A DNA stretch of 64,000 bases from assembly GCA_963822955.1 (NCBI GenBank), contig CAWGJS010000002.1, forward strand, positions 1,240,001 through 1,304,000, read 5' to 3'. The translations under genes and the position numbers were made by a program. This document shows positions 35,799 through 44,084 of the stretch, piece by piece (within the stretch, counting starts at the first letter, position 1; each line of letters opens with the position of its first letter). The notes under the pieces were generated by a model that had not been told where the DNA came from, did not search any database, and saw only the letters and a program-made list of their open reading frames with translations. The stretch is from JAJYUU01 sp963822955. GTDB taxonomy: Bacteria > Actinomycetota > Actinomycetes > Streptosporangiales > Streptosporangiaceae.

Positions 35799-36038
35799 AT
35801 GCCCAAGCGCATCGCGCAGGACTGGGAAGAGCTGGAGCGAGACCTGCACGCGGCCGGAGTCTCGCCCGAGGCGATCGAGTCTGGCGCGCTTGCTATACGG
35901 CCCACAGCCGAGCTGGACGGTATGCAGCGGACATTCCTCTTCGTTGCCGGGCATGGAGGCAGCATCGTCCGGGCACTCAACCGGGTCTACGACATGGATA
36001 CGATGCGACAGCTTCGCCAACTCTCCGAGGTCCCATAG
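35799..36038 (+). pseudogene. HigA-like antitoxin remnant
   Basis: The first 30 or so residues (PKRIAQDWEELERDLHAAGV) closely match the HigA-like protein at 7051 (PKRTPQDWETLERELHAVGV), including the ribosome-site region (GGAGGAAGAG). The rest has no HTH and diverges after residue 31, so the gene is rearranged. It may mark the right boundary of the segment that begins with the intact copy. Confidence 0.72.
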
Positions 36039-36194
36039 CCGACAGCTTCTCCGACCCGCGCTGGTGTCGGCAAGTGCAGAATGCCGGAGCCAAACCCAGA
36101 GCCAACGCGGGCAGTCATGGTTAAAGCGGAGTTTGCCCTATAGTCGCCGCATGCCAGTCCTGCGGGTGGATCAAGGCCAGCTGCCGAGGTCACC

Positions 36195-36461
36195 GTGATC
36201 ATTGCTGCTAATGGCCTGCCAGTGTCCATGCCGCAGAATGGCGAGACTTACTTTCTTCCGCTCGCGGACAAGTCGCTGGTGATGCTCGCCTTCCTGGTGA
36301 TCGTCATCATCGTGGCGTGTGTGGACGGCGTGCGCAGGCGCCACCAACGGCGAGCCAGACAGGCCAGACGCCGTGAACAGCGAGCCAAGCAGGCAGCGCA
36401 AGCCAAGCAGGCCAAGCGGCGCGGGTCAGCACGCCGCGCGCGTAAAGCCATGCGCCCCTAG
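36195..36461 (+). CDS. Small single-span membrane protein with basic tail
   Basis: An 88-aa protein with one hydrophobic segment (about 29-42, LVMLAFLVIVIIVACV) and a 40-residue Arg/Lys/Gln-rich C-terminus (RARQARRREQRAKQAAQAKQ). It lies directly next to the 17-bp element-end motif. No family was recognised; a low-complexity tail makes coding status less certain. Confidence 0.45.
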   Translation: MIIAANGLPVSMPQNGETYFLPLADKSLVMLAFLVIVIIVACVDGVRRRHQRRARQARRREQRAKQAAQAKQAKRRGSARRARKAMRP

Positions 36462-36468
36462 GACCAGA

Positions 36469-36485
36469 CCTACATTTGCCCTAGG
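36469..36485 (+). repeat. 17-bp motif shared by two element ends (copy 2)
   Basis: Identical to 5981-5997 (CCTACATTTGCCCTAGG). It lies about 25 bp before the third tRNA-Val-derived repeat, supporting its link to element ends. Confidence 0.7.
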
Positions 36486-36510
36486 CCACGCGGGCCCGCA
36501 AGTGCAAAGC

Positions 36511-36553
36511 ACGGGGAAGAAGTCACTGGTTCAATCCCAGTACCGCCCATCAG
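36511..36553 (+). repeat. Attachment-site repeat, copy 3 (degraded)
   Basis: Bases 36522-36549 are identical to the T-arm and acceptor end of copies 1 and 2 (28 bp). The part before (ACGGGGAAGAA against ACACGGAAGAG) and the CCA (now TCA) have changed. It looks like an older scar of integration at the same tRNA-Val(GAC). Confidence 0.8.
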
Positions 36554-36687
36554 ATCTACCAGGCACAACGCTCCCCGACCGCGTTCCTCCGCAGACCAGT
36601 CGGGGACTATCGGTCACTCGTACGCATGGCGAGCTAGGCGCAAGCAGGTTCGGCGGGAGCTCCAGATTAGCGGTCGTACCGTGGTGG

Positions 36688-36693
36688 TATACT
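36688..36693 (+). promoter_or_regulatory. -10 element of vapB-like gene, probably leaderless
   Basis: TATACT ends 7 bp before the vapB-like ATG at 36701. Transcription would start at or next to the ATG, and there is no ribosome site, so the mRNA is probably leaderless, a known actinobacterial mode. Confidence 0.55.
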
Positions 36694-36700
36694 TTCCTGC

Positions 36701-36958
36701 ATGCCGCGCGGTAACCCGTCCCCCAAGCTCGCCATTACCGTCGATCCCGACGTCCACGCTGAGGTCGTAGAGGCCGCCGCCGCCGAGGGCGTCAGCGTCT
36801 CGGCATGGATGACCGCGGCCGCGCGGCGGGCCCTGCAGGTCCGGTCCGGCCTGGCCGCGGTCGCCGAGTGGGAAGCCGACAACGGCCCCCTGACAGCCGA
36901 GGAACTGGAGGCCGCGCGGCGCCGCGCTGGCCTAGCTGCCGAGCGGCGGACCGCATGA
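36701..36958 (+). CDS. VapB-type antitoxin
   Basis: An 85-aa ribbon-helix-helix-like antitoxin (PKLAITVDPDVHAEVVEAAAAEGVSVSAWMTAAARRAL) with an acidic tail that would bind the toxin. It overlaps the downstream PIN toxin in ATGA. Confidence 0.8.
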   Translation: MPRGNPSPKLAITVDPDVHAEVVEAAAAEGVSVSAWMTAAARRALQVRSGLAAVAEWEADNGPLTAEELEAARRRAGLAAERRTA

Positions 36959-37335
36959 TCCCGGTCGTCTACGACGCGGGCGTCCTGGTCGCCGCCGACC
37001 GCAACGTCCGCGCCGTGTGGGCCGACCACCGGGTCCGGCTCGAAGCCGGGATCATCCCTGTGGTGCCCGCACCGGTCATCGCCCAGGTCAGCCGCTCCCC
37101 CGCCCAGGTCCAGCTCCGCCGGCTCCTGCGCGGATGCGACGTCCTCCCCCTGACCGAACCGCAAGCCCACGCCGCCGGCGAACTCCTGGGCAGCGCCGCC
37201 ACCCGCGACATCGTCGACGCCGTCGTCGCCCGCACCGCCGCCGACCTCCACGCCGACGTCGTCACCGGCGACCGCGACGACATTCACCGCCTCCTCGAGG
37301 CCGCCGCGGCCACCAGCCACATCATCGACCTCTAG
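36955..37335 (+). CDS. VapC-type PIN-domain ribonuclease toxin
   Basis: A 126-aa PIN-domain protein. It begins IPVVYDAGVLVAADR (first Asp), has APVIAQVSRSPAQV in the middle and SAATRDIVDAVVARTAADLHADVVTGDRDDI with the second and third Asp positions. The first Asp, the DIVDA pair and TGDRDD match the metal site, so it looks active. The start is fixed by the ATGA overlap. Confidence 0.87.
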   Translation: MIPVVYDAGVLVAADRNVRAVWADHRVRLEAGIIPVVPAPVIAQVSRSPAQVQLRRLLRGCDVLPLTEPQAHAAGELLGSAATRDIVDAVVARTAADLHADVVTGDRDDIHRLLEAAAATSHIIDL

Positions 37336-37380
37336 GGTGCGCTGGCCGGCCCGAAGCGCTGGGCGGCAATGCAGCTGCCA

Positions 37381-37929
37381 TCAGCCCTCGGCTGCCGCGG
37401 GCTCCTCCGGCTTTTCGACCAGTTCGCCCTCGATGTTGATCTGGATCTCGTCGCTGACGACGAACTTGCCATCCAGCACCATGTTGAAGCTCAGGCCATA
37501 GTCCTTGCGGTTTATCTGCGTCCTCGCGCCATAAGCAATCCGATGCCCCATCATCGGGTCGCTGAACTCCCCGTACCGCTGCAGCTGCAAGACCACCGGC
37601 CTGGTGGTCCCCTTGATCGTCAGCTCACCTGCGACCGCATACCTGTCCTGCCCGGCCGGCTCGACGCTGGTGCTCGTAAAGGTGATGACCGGGAACTGCT
37701 GAACCTCCAGGAAGTTCGACGACCGCAGGTCATTGTCCCTGGCCTCGTGGTTCGTCCGGATGCTGTCAGTCCGGATGGTCACCTCAACCGACGACGACTC
37801 CGGATGATCAGGGTCAATGTCACCGCTCGCGCTGACATCGGCGAAGTGACCGCGCACGGTCATCATCCCCAGGTGCTTCGCGGAAAACTCAACCTGCGTG
37901 TGATACGGATCCAGCTGCCAGTCGCCCAC
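37381..37929 (-). CDS. YceI-family lipid-binding protein
   Basis: A 182-aa YceI-fold protein, a lipocalin-like barrel that binds isoprenoid lipids. The sequence begins VGDWQLDPYHTQVEFSAKHLGMMTVRGHFADVSA and continues with IRTDSIRTNHEARDNDLRS, VVLQLQRYGEF and RKDYGLSFN, the usual landmarks. GTG at 37927-37929 has GGGAGG upstream and starts at the fold; the frame is open to 37974. There is no signal peptide, as is common in the actinobacterial cytoplasmic members. Confidence 0.9.
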   Translation of the reverse strand: MGDWQLDPYHTQVEFSAKHLGMMTVRGHFADVSASGDIDPDHPESSSVEVTIRTDSIRTNHEARDNDLRSSNFLEVQQFPVITFTSTSVEPAGQDRYAVAGELTIKGTTRPVVLQLQRYGEFSDPMMGHRIAYGARTQINRKDYGLSFNMVLDGKFVVSDEIQINIEGELVEKPEEPAAAEG

Positions 37930-38190
37930 CGGAGCCTCCCTGCCTCGCTGATCGATCTCGCGGCCTGCCGGCAAGCAGCCCCAGTCACGAGCCTAGACTC
38001 GGCGAACGGCATGTACGAAGCCTTCGCTCAGCGCGCGTTGGCACCGCGTTTAGCACCGCCGCGACCGGGAGGTAGAGAACCCCAGGGCCCCGCCTCGACC
38101 GCGCTGGCGGCCAGCGCCGGCATCGACAGGTTCGCCCGCTGACAGAAAAACCCACTAAAATCATAGGAATGAACACCGCGGAAACTGTGA

Positions 38191-38406
38191 ATGACCTTCG
38201 AGCAGCTTGCTGCGACCATCCGCGAGCGTGCTGAAGGCCCTGGCAGTAGCTGCCGGGTCGTGGGCGTCGACGGGATGTCCGGGGCCGGCAAGACTGCTTT
38301 CGCCCGGCGCCTAGCCGACGAGCTAGCTGCCCCCTACTTGTGCACCGACGAATTGGTACCCGGCTGCATCTTTGTGCTTCAGCAAAGGCTGCGCTTGGAC
38401 TGGTGA
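38191..38406 (+). pseudogene. Uridine-kinase-like P-loop protein, N-terminal fragment
   Basis: A 71-residue fragment begins MTFEQLAATIRERA and carries a P-loop (VDGMSGAGKTAFARRLADEL) like actinobacterial uridine-kinase-type proteins. It breaks after CTDEL, with unrelated sequence and a stop, just before the excisionase-region fragment. Without the rest of the kinase fold it is not functional. Confidence 0.65.
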
Positions 38407-38429
38407 ACCGGCAACGATAGACCATCGTC

Positions 38430-38612
38430 GTGATGTTCGGCCACTCACACAGCTCAGTCATCGAGGGCATCCGTGCCGCTTGCCATAGGGCACACGCTGT
38501 GTCATGCCGCCTGCCCACCAGGCCGAAGATTTGCGGCCTGGTCTTCGGCTCTGCGTCCAGCTTCGGCCAGAGCGGCATTCCAGTCGGCGCGGTCTTTGCG
38601 GACGTGCAGCAG
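38430..38612 (-). pseudogene. Second, decayed copy of the xis 5' end and upstream gene 3' end
   Basis: About 180 bp here match 1702-1882 with scattered substitutions and a one-base deletion in the CCCATA run. The pieces are the excisionase N-terminus (ARMPSMTELCEWPNIT, frameshifted) and the C-terminus of the gene upstream (stop at 38502-38504). This is debris of a second integrative element related to that at 0.1-6 kb. Confidence 0.82.
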
Positions 38613-38613
38613 C

Positions 38614-38768
38614 CGCTGCACTGGCGACGCAGCGGGCCCGAGGTGACCGGCCCGGCTGAGGCGACGCTCATGGCGGTGGCCGGGCGCCGTAGTGCCCTGG
38701 CCGACCTGTCCGGGGACGGGCTGCCGGTGCTGGCAGGGCGCGTCACCGTGCCCCGCGGAGCCGGGTAG
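38614..38768 (+). pseudogene. Mycothiol-dependent maleylpyruvate-isomerase-type C-terminal fragment
   Basis: About 45 residues (GPEVTGPAEATLMAVAGRRSALADLSGDGLPVLAGRV) resemble the C-terminal end of actinobacterial DinB-like mycothiol-dependent proteins. The DinB domain and its His ligands are missing. It follows directly after the excisionase-region fragment, so two breaks lie within 200 bp. Confidence 0.55.
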
Positions 38769-38902
38769 GGCGCGAGATCCGGCGAGTTCGCGGCCGGCCG
38801 GGCACTACGGTCCGGTTTGCTCGATGACGGACCCTTTCCCCGGCGAATGGTCAAGGGAAGCGGGCGGCTCTGAGCTGATCGCCCCGTCGGGGACGGCCGC
38901 CC

Positions 38903-38939
38903 TTGACATATCGATTATCGTTATTAACGATAATCGATA
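38903..38939 (+). promoter_or_regulatory. Promoter with a 31-bp perfect palindromic operator
   Basis: A -35-like TTGACA (38903-38908) runs into a perfect inverted repeat with 15-bp arms around one base (38909-38939; arm TATCGATTATCGTTA). A degenerate third half-site (TAACGACAGTCGATA) follows at 38941-38955. The AT-rich repeat overlaps where the -10 would be, so binding would block transcription. The YozG-like HTH at the end of the operon is the likely repressor. Confidence 0.82.
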
Positions 38940-38968
38940 ATAACGACAGTCGATAAGCGAGGCTTCCG

Positions 38969-39670
38969 ATGTCCGCACCCACCCTCAAGCACGCCAAGCC
39001 GCGCAGCCGGCTGCAACGACTCGCCACCCTGGACCGACTCGCCACCGCGGTCACCTGGGTGTTCTGGCTCTTTACCGTCGCCACAGTGCTGCAGACGATA
39101 GTTGCCCTGACCCGCACCGGAACCCTGTTCGCCCCCGCCCTGACCTCTCAGCCCGGCCAGCCGCTGCGCGTATGGCTGACCACCGCGCCACCATTGCTTC
39201 AGCACTCCGGCAGCGTGCTCATTCACTCCGGCCTGGCCCCTGGCGTGCAAGCCACCTGGAACGGCGCGATTCTGGGCGTCTTCCATCCCACCGCCGGGCA
39301 GGCCCTGGCCTTCACGCTTACCCTGCTGCCACCTGGCCTGCTCCGCGTCGGCACGCTCTACCTCGCGATGCAACTGGCCCGCACCGCTGCCCGCGACGGG
39401 GTCTACACCGCGCGTGCCGCCCGGCTGGTGCTGATCCTCGGCTGGTGGCTGCTGGCCGGCGGGCTGGTGGCCACCTTTGCCGAAGGGTTCGCCCGGCTGA
39501 ACCTGCTCGGCCTGCTGGTCACCTGGCACCTCGACGTCGACTGGGTCCACTGGCCTGCGTCCTGGGGGGTGTCGTGGCCGGTCGAGTGGTTCGGCCTGGG
39601 GCTGATCATCTTCGCCCGCATCATGCGGGTCAGCGCCGGCATGCGCGCCGATCTCGAGGGGACGGTGTAG
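38969..39670 (+). CDS. DUF2975 membrane protein
   Basis: A 233-aa polytopic membrane protein of the DUF2975 family. Four hydrophobic segments are seen: about 26-46 (VTWVFWLFTVATVLQTIVAL), 108-130 (LAFTLTLLPPGLLRVGTLYL), 150-170 (LVLILGWWLLAGGLVATF) and 203-216 (WFGLGLIIFARIMRV). The family is almost always followed by a small YozG-type HTH, as here, with which it overlaps by one base. The role is unknown. Confidence 0.85.
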   Translation: MSAPTLKHAKPRSRLQRLATLDRLATAVTWVFWLFTVATVLQTIVALTRTGTLFAPALTSQPGQPLRVWLTTAPPLLQHSGSVLIHSGLAPGVQATWNGAILGVFHPTAGQALAFTLTLLPPGLLRVGTLYLAMQLARTAARDGVYTARAARLVLILGWWLLAGGLVATFAEGFARLNLLGLLVTWHLDVDWVHWPASWGVSWPVEWFGLGLIIFARIMRVSAGMRADLEGTV

Positions 39671-39942
39671 TGCCGCCCGCAGACCCCGACGTCCACGCCG
39701 TCGCCATCCACCTCGACAAGCTCCTCGCCGACCGGGACATGACCCTGACCGAGCTATCCGAACGGGTCGGCGTCAGCCTGGTCAACCTGTCCATCCTGAA
39801 AAACGGGCACGCGAGGGCGATCCGGTTCAGCACCCTGACCCGGCTCTGCCAGGCGCTCGACTGCCAGCCCGGCGACCTGCTCACCCATGACGGCGCAAAC
39901 CTCCACGCCGGACAGTCAACCCCGCCAACGGGCACGGATTAG
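39670..39942 (+). CDS. YozG-like XRE transcriptional regulator
   Basis: A 90-aa protein with a Cro/CI-type HTH of the YozG subfamily: IHLDKLLADRDMTLTELSERVGVSLVNLSILKNGHARAIRFSTLTRLCQALDCQPGDLL. The GTG overlaps the DUF2975 stop. It probably binds the TATCGATTA repeat upstream of its own operon. Confidence 0.87.
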   Translation: MPPADPDVHAVAIHLDKLLADRDMTLTELSERVGVSLVNLSILKNGHARAIRFSTLTRLCQALDCQPGDLLTHDGANLHAGQSTPPTGTD

Positions 39943-40513
39943 TGCGCAAATATGTTCTCCATGACCCGCAAACAAACAGGTCAGCGACCTGTGCTAGCTC
40001 CAAATCGCCGAGCGTGTCGCAAGCCAGGTCCCGGCTACCGTCTCCCTGTGTCCGAGCTATTTCCGGCCCTTTGTCGGCGCCCGTTTTGTCGTTTCGCTGG
40101 TCTTTCGGGCTGGTCACTGATCTCGTAGAACGGGCCGGCTTGCGTTGAGTGAGCACGGGCCCATTCAGCTGCGCGGCATCCGGCCAGGTCGTCTGGTTAT
40201 CCCAGGTGCCGCCAGCCAGGTCAGCGGGGTCGATGTCAGTTCCGCGGAGGTCGAGGCCGCGCACGTCCAGGCGAACGTTGTAGCGCTGCATCCGGCCGAT
40301 GCTCTCGGCAGCCCTGTCCAGGTTCCAGCCGATGGTGCTGCCCCGGTATCTGAGCGTCCGCCGCGACTAGCGCTCGATCCTGAGCACGGCCCCTGCCTCC
40401 GGTCACGTCGGGCACCTCGCCGACGATCTGCAGGGCAGCGGCCCGAATGGACGTCTATCCCAGGACGTCGCTGCGGAGCTGCGGGAAGACTTTGAACCTT
40501 CCCGAGCAGGTAG
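39943..40513. other. Intergenic stretch with possible pentapeptide-like scrap
   Basis: No intact gene is supported. A minus-strand frame from 40291 starts QRYNVRLDVRGLDLRGTDID and DLAGGTWDNQTTWP, which hints at a pentapeptide-repeat protein end, but it degrades after about 50 residues. The rest shows nothing. Confidence 0.4.
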
Positions 40514-42102
40514 TCACCGTAGCGTCTGCGACGTGCGCAGTAGATCGTGCGAGGGTTGCGACTCTGTCAGGATCATCCCCGCCTGGCGGGCCCTGGCGAA
40601 GTCATCGTTGATCGCAGTGACCGCGCGGCCGACGAGCTGGCCAGCCACGAGTGGCCCGGGAAGTCGAGCCGACCGGTCAGCGCAGCTTCGTGCAGGATGT
40701 CGGCGAGTTGTCCAGCTTGCGGTCCCTGGCCTGCCCGCTCGGTCTCGACTGGCGGAAAGACGGTCCGGACGCCGGTCACCAGTCCGGCCAGGGGTGGTGC
40801 TGGGCGACGGTCGCAGACAAACAGTGCCTGGCTGGAGACCAGGGCCAGGATTGCGAGCACGCTGTCGAGGCACTCGGCGGCCCGGTTCTGGCTGCGGTAG
40901 GCACCGAAGACGGGCGAGGCGATGTCATTCTGGGAGTCGTTGATGCTGGCCGGCAGGAGCGTAGGGGAGGCTAGCAACCGGGCTTCTTCTACCAGCCCGG
41001 TAGCGACCCAGCCGAAAAGGTTAGTGGCCCCGCCAGAAGCCCCGTCGATGAAGCCGGCCGGCGCGAGCAGGTGCGGAAGTCCGGAGGCGGGGCTGTGCAT
41101 GGCGATGATCTGGCGCTGCGCCACTAGGGCCAGGTCGGCCCAGGCAGCGGTGAGCCAGTTCATCGCGGGGGCAGCCGCGCCGTTGTGGAAGCCACCAGTG
41201 GACAGCACCCGGCCTGACGGATGTTCTGCGTCGGCGGGCAGGTACACCGGGTTCTCGGTGACCGAGCCTAGGCCAGTAGTGGCGGCGTGTTGCACTGCCA
41301 GCACCGCGCGCCGAGCCTGGCCTAGCACCTGGGGGAGGATGCGGAAGCTGACCGGCGCCTGATGGGTCAGTCGACCTGATGTGCTGGAGCCGCTGAGATA
41401 GCTGCGCAGGTGCTGTAGGATCACGCGGTCTGCCTCGTCGCCCCGCAGATCGTCGAGCGCCTCGTCGTAGGCGTCTGGGGGGGCCCGGTACGCGTCGATC
41501 GAGAGCGCGAAGATTGCCTCGGCCAGGCTCAGGCGGTGCTCAGCGTGCAGGGCGACGTCAGCGACCAGTGCGGTAGCGCAAGGAGAGCCGTTGATCAGGG
41601 CCATGCCCTCGCCTTCAACGAGGTCGCCATCGATGGCCGCCATCAAATGCATGAGCGGCAGGATCTCCCCGGCGCCCGTCTGCCCGTCGAGCGGCAGGCG
41701 CGGAAGCGGTGCGGCCAGCAGAGCGGCGACGTGCTGGGCGAGTTCTGGACGCACTTTGGCATGACCACCGACGAAGTCGGCCAGCCGGGCGAACACGATG
41801 CCCCGTGCGACCCGCTCATCCAGGTGATCCCGGCCGAAGCCACGGCCCACCCCGCGGAACCGGCGCGCGTAGCTGCGCCATTCCCCTGGAGGGATTGCTG
41901 TGCCGACCTCCACGCCCGGCCGCGAGGTCACGCCGTAGATGAACTCCTGAGGTCCGGATTGCAGAAGCTGCTCAAACCCAGCCCGCGCCACCTCCATGAC
42001 CCGTAGCGCGGCCGAGCCGACGATAACGTCCTCGCCGTCCACGGTTACGCGGCGGAACGCCTCAAGCGTGAAGTCTTCCCGCGCCTCGAGGACGACAGTC
42101 AT
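40514..42102 (-). pseudogene. Histidine/aromatic ammonia-lyase-family protein without the MIO triad, one frameshift
   Basis: A protein of about 529 aa after repair, in the HAL/PAL family. The catalytic Tyr region is IYGVTSRPG (Tyr 56), with INGSPCATALVADVAL, the FHNGAAAPAMN region and SQNDIASPVFGA as landmarks. Where active enzymes have Ala-Ser-Gly, which forms the MIO cofactor, it has Gly-Ala-Gly (about 143-145, QTGAGEILPLMHL), so the precursor Ser is absent. A one-base indel near 40653-40656 in a GC run breaks the last 45 residues (VGRAVTAINDDFARARQAGM in the other frame). ATG at 42100-42102 has AGGAGGAG upstream. Confidence 0.82.
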
Positions 42103-42443
42103 CTCTCCTCCTGGACGTTGCACTATGGGGCTGCACCTTAAGCACGCGGTCAGGGCTCGAGATTCCGGATCTGTCCCCAGACAGCGTGCCGGATGAGCTG
42201 ACCGCAGAGTTCTGACCAGCGCTGGTGCCGTCGCTGCAGATGAAGTTGACCAGTTGTCGACGGTCAGATAGGCGCCATCAGGCAGCCGTCAGGGCACGCC
42301 CGCGCCTCAGGATGGCACTTAGCGTGTGGAAAGTACCAGCGCCTAGGTGGTTTCCCAGGTAGTGATGCCGTCGACGGAGGCCAGCAGCTGATCGCGCTTT
42401 CGTCCGCTGGCCCATGACCGATGATGAGTTCGACGGCGCACGG
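42103..42443. other. Intergenic stretch, no supported gene
   Basis: No frame with recognisable protein character. It holds the promoter of the ammonia-lyase-like gene on the right side of that gene; other signals were not clear. Confidence 0.5.
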
Positions 42444-43169
42444 CTAAGCCGGTCCGGGGTGTTCGGCGCCTGCGGTGTTGGGGCGTTCCTTGCCTTTCCT
42501 AGCGAAGTACCGGCCGAGCGCGATCGATCCGAAAATCCCCAATCCGGTCGCGACCAGAGGCAGGACCTGATCGTAGTTATAGGCGACCGAGAAACTAGTC
42601 TGGCGGATGATGAGCGCTGTCACGGCGGCTTGGATCAGGAACAAGGCCGCCCACCAGTAGCTGATGACATACATTCCGGTGCGGAAGTCCTGGTAGGTGC
42701 TCCACATCTTGTCGAAGGTCGCCATGCCCTCGTGCGTGCCGTCCGTGCCATACCGCTGAGCCATGTAGAAGACCAGCGGTTTCCGGGCCAGGACGCACGA
42801 GCCCAGGAAGATCAGGCCGATGAGCGCGGTGGCCGCGCAATCCTTGTAGAGCAGCACCTTGGGATTCGTGCTGCCGATGATGGCGATGATCGCCGATACG
42901 GCTGTAAATGCGAAGATCGACGCCGAAGCGCCGCTGAACTTGCGCGCTTTGATCCAGATCGCCAGCCCGCCTACGACTGGGCCGATGCTGCCGACTAGGT
43001 AGCTGACAACGTCGCTCGCACCTAGCCTTCTGGCAAGGTGGAACAGCCCGATACTGCCGCCGATCTCTATCAAGGTGACCAGAGCGTTGAAGAACATCCC
43101 CTTCTTGGCTGGATGATCCTTGAGCCCCTGAGCGATCTCGTCATGCACTGTCGGCACGGTGGGGGTCAT
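42444..43169 (-). CDS. VC0807-like integral membrane protein
   Basis: A 241-aa membrane protein with about six hydrophobic segments (ALVTLIEIGGSIGLFHLA, VSYLVGSIGPVVGGLAIWI, SIFAFTAVSAIIAIIG, AATALIGLIFLGSCVLA, MYVISYWWAALFLIQAAVTALI, VLPLVATGLGIFGSIALG). The layout and the ARRLGASDVVSYLVGSIGPV stretch resemble the VC0807 family of unknown function. ATG at 43167-43169 is preferred over an upstream in-frame start at 43193. Confidence 0.7.
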   Translation of the reverse strand: MTPTVPTVHDEIAQGLKDHPAKKGMFFNALVTLIEIGGSIGLFHLARRLGASDVVSYLVGSIGPVVGGLAIWIKARKFSGASASIFAFTAVSAIIAIIGSTNPKVLLYKDCAATALIGLIFLGSCVLARKPLVFYMAQRYGTDGTHEGMATFDKMWSTYQDFRTGMYVISYWWAALFLIQAAVTALIIRQTSFSVAYNYDQVLPLVATGLGIFGSIALGRYFARKGKERPNTAGAEHPGPA

Positions 43170-43259
43170 GTCCAAACGGTACGTGAATGGCACCCGTGCC
43201 AGTTGTCAAGGAGCTGACGTCGCTCAAGCAGCCAACTCAGCAGATGGGAGCAGGAGCAC

Positions 43260-44012
43260 ATGCGGTATATCACGGCACTACACCGCGGCCGCGCCCTCTG
43301 GATCACCTTCGACCGGCCGGAGAAGCTCAACATCTTGCATCCGGAGGACCTGAGCGAGCTTCGCGACGTCATCGCCGATCTCGCTGGTCGCGTGCAGGCG
43401 ATGTGCTTCACCGGCGCGGGCCCGGTGGCGTTCAGCGCCGGAATGAACATCGAGGCCTTCGTCGGTCTGACACCTGATCGAGCGCGTACCCTGATCGGCG
43501 ATCTCGCGCAGGTCCTGCAAGCTATCCGGCACTCGCCAGTCGTGACTGTCGCCGCGGTCAACGGGTACTGCCTCGGGGCAGCGTTCGAGCTTGCCCTGGC
43601 CTGTGATCTTCGAGTTGTCGCCCCGACCGCGTCGTTCGGCCTGCCCGAGATCAAGGTCGGCGTGCCCTCGGTCATCGATGCGGCTCTGCTGCCAGCCTTC
43701 GTCGGGCTCAGCAAGGCGCGCGAAATGATCCTCACCGGCGACATCTACACGCTCGACCAGCTGCCCGCCGGCAGCATCGCGAACGTGATCGCCGAGCCCG
43801 GTGAGCTTGCCGCCGCAGCGGAGTCATTGCTAGAACGCGTCGCGACACACCCGCAGAATGTGACCGCTGCCCAGCGTCGGCTGTTCGACGTCTGGCTCAA
43901 TAACCCGCTCGATGCTTCCGTGAACGCCAGCATGACCGAGTTTGCCAACGTGTTCGAAAGCCAACAGACACATGAGCAGATCGCTCGTCACCACAAGAGG
44001 ATCACCGGGTAG
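43260..44012 (+). CDS. Enoyl-CoA hydratase/isomerase family protein
   Basis: A 250-aa crotonase-fold protein. Landmarks are RALWITFDRPEKLNIL, FSAGMNIEAF (oxyanion hole region), VAAVNGYCLGAAFELALACD (second oxyanion Gly) and ASFGLPEIKVGVPSVIDAALL. The two Glu residues typical of hydratases are not both obvious; the ALACDLR and LPEI positions suggest at least one, so the reaction could be hydration, isomerisation or another crotonase chemistry. GGGAGCAGGAG precedes the start. Confidence 0.85.
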   Translation: MRYITALHRGRALWITFDRPEKLNILHPEDLSELRDVIADLAGRVQAMCFTGAGPVAFSAGMNIEAFVGLTPDRARTLIGDLAQVLQAIRHSPVVTVAAVNGYCLGAAFELALACDLRVVAPTASFGLPEIKVGVPSVIDAALLPAFVGLSKAREMILTGDIYTLDQLPAGSIANVIAEPGELAAAAESLLERVATHPQNVTAAQRRLFDVWLNNPLDASVNASMTEFANVFESQQTHEQIARHHKRITG

Positions 44013-44084
44013 CGACTCCCCCGCCGCCGTAACGATGGATCTGGCGGAGCACCCGCTTACTGGCCATATCCCGGGCTCAAGCGC

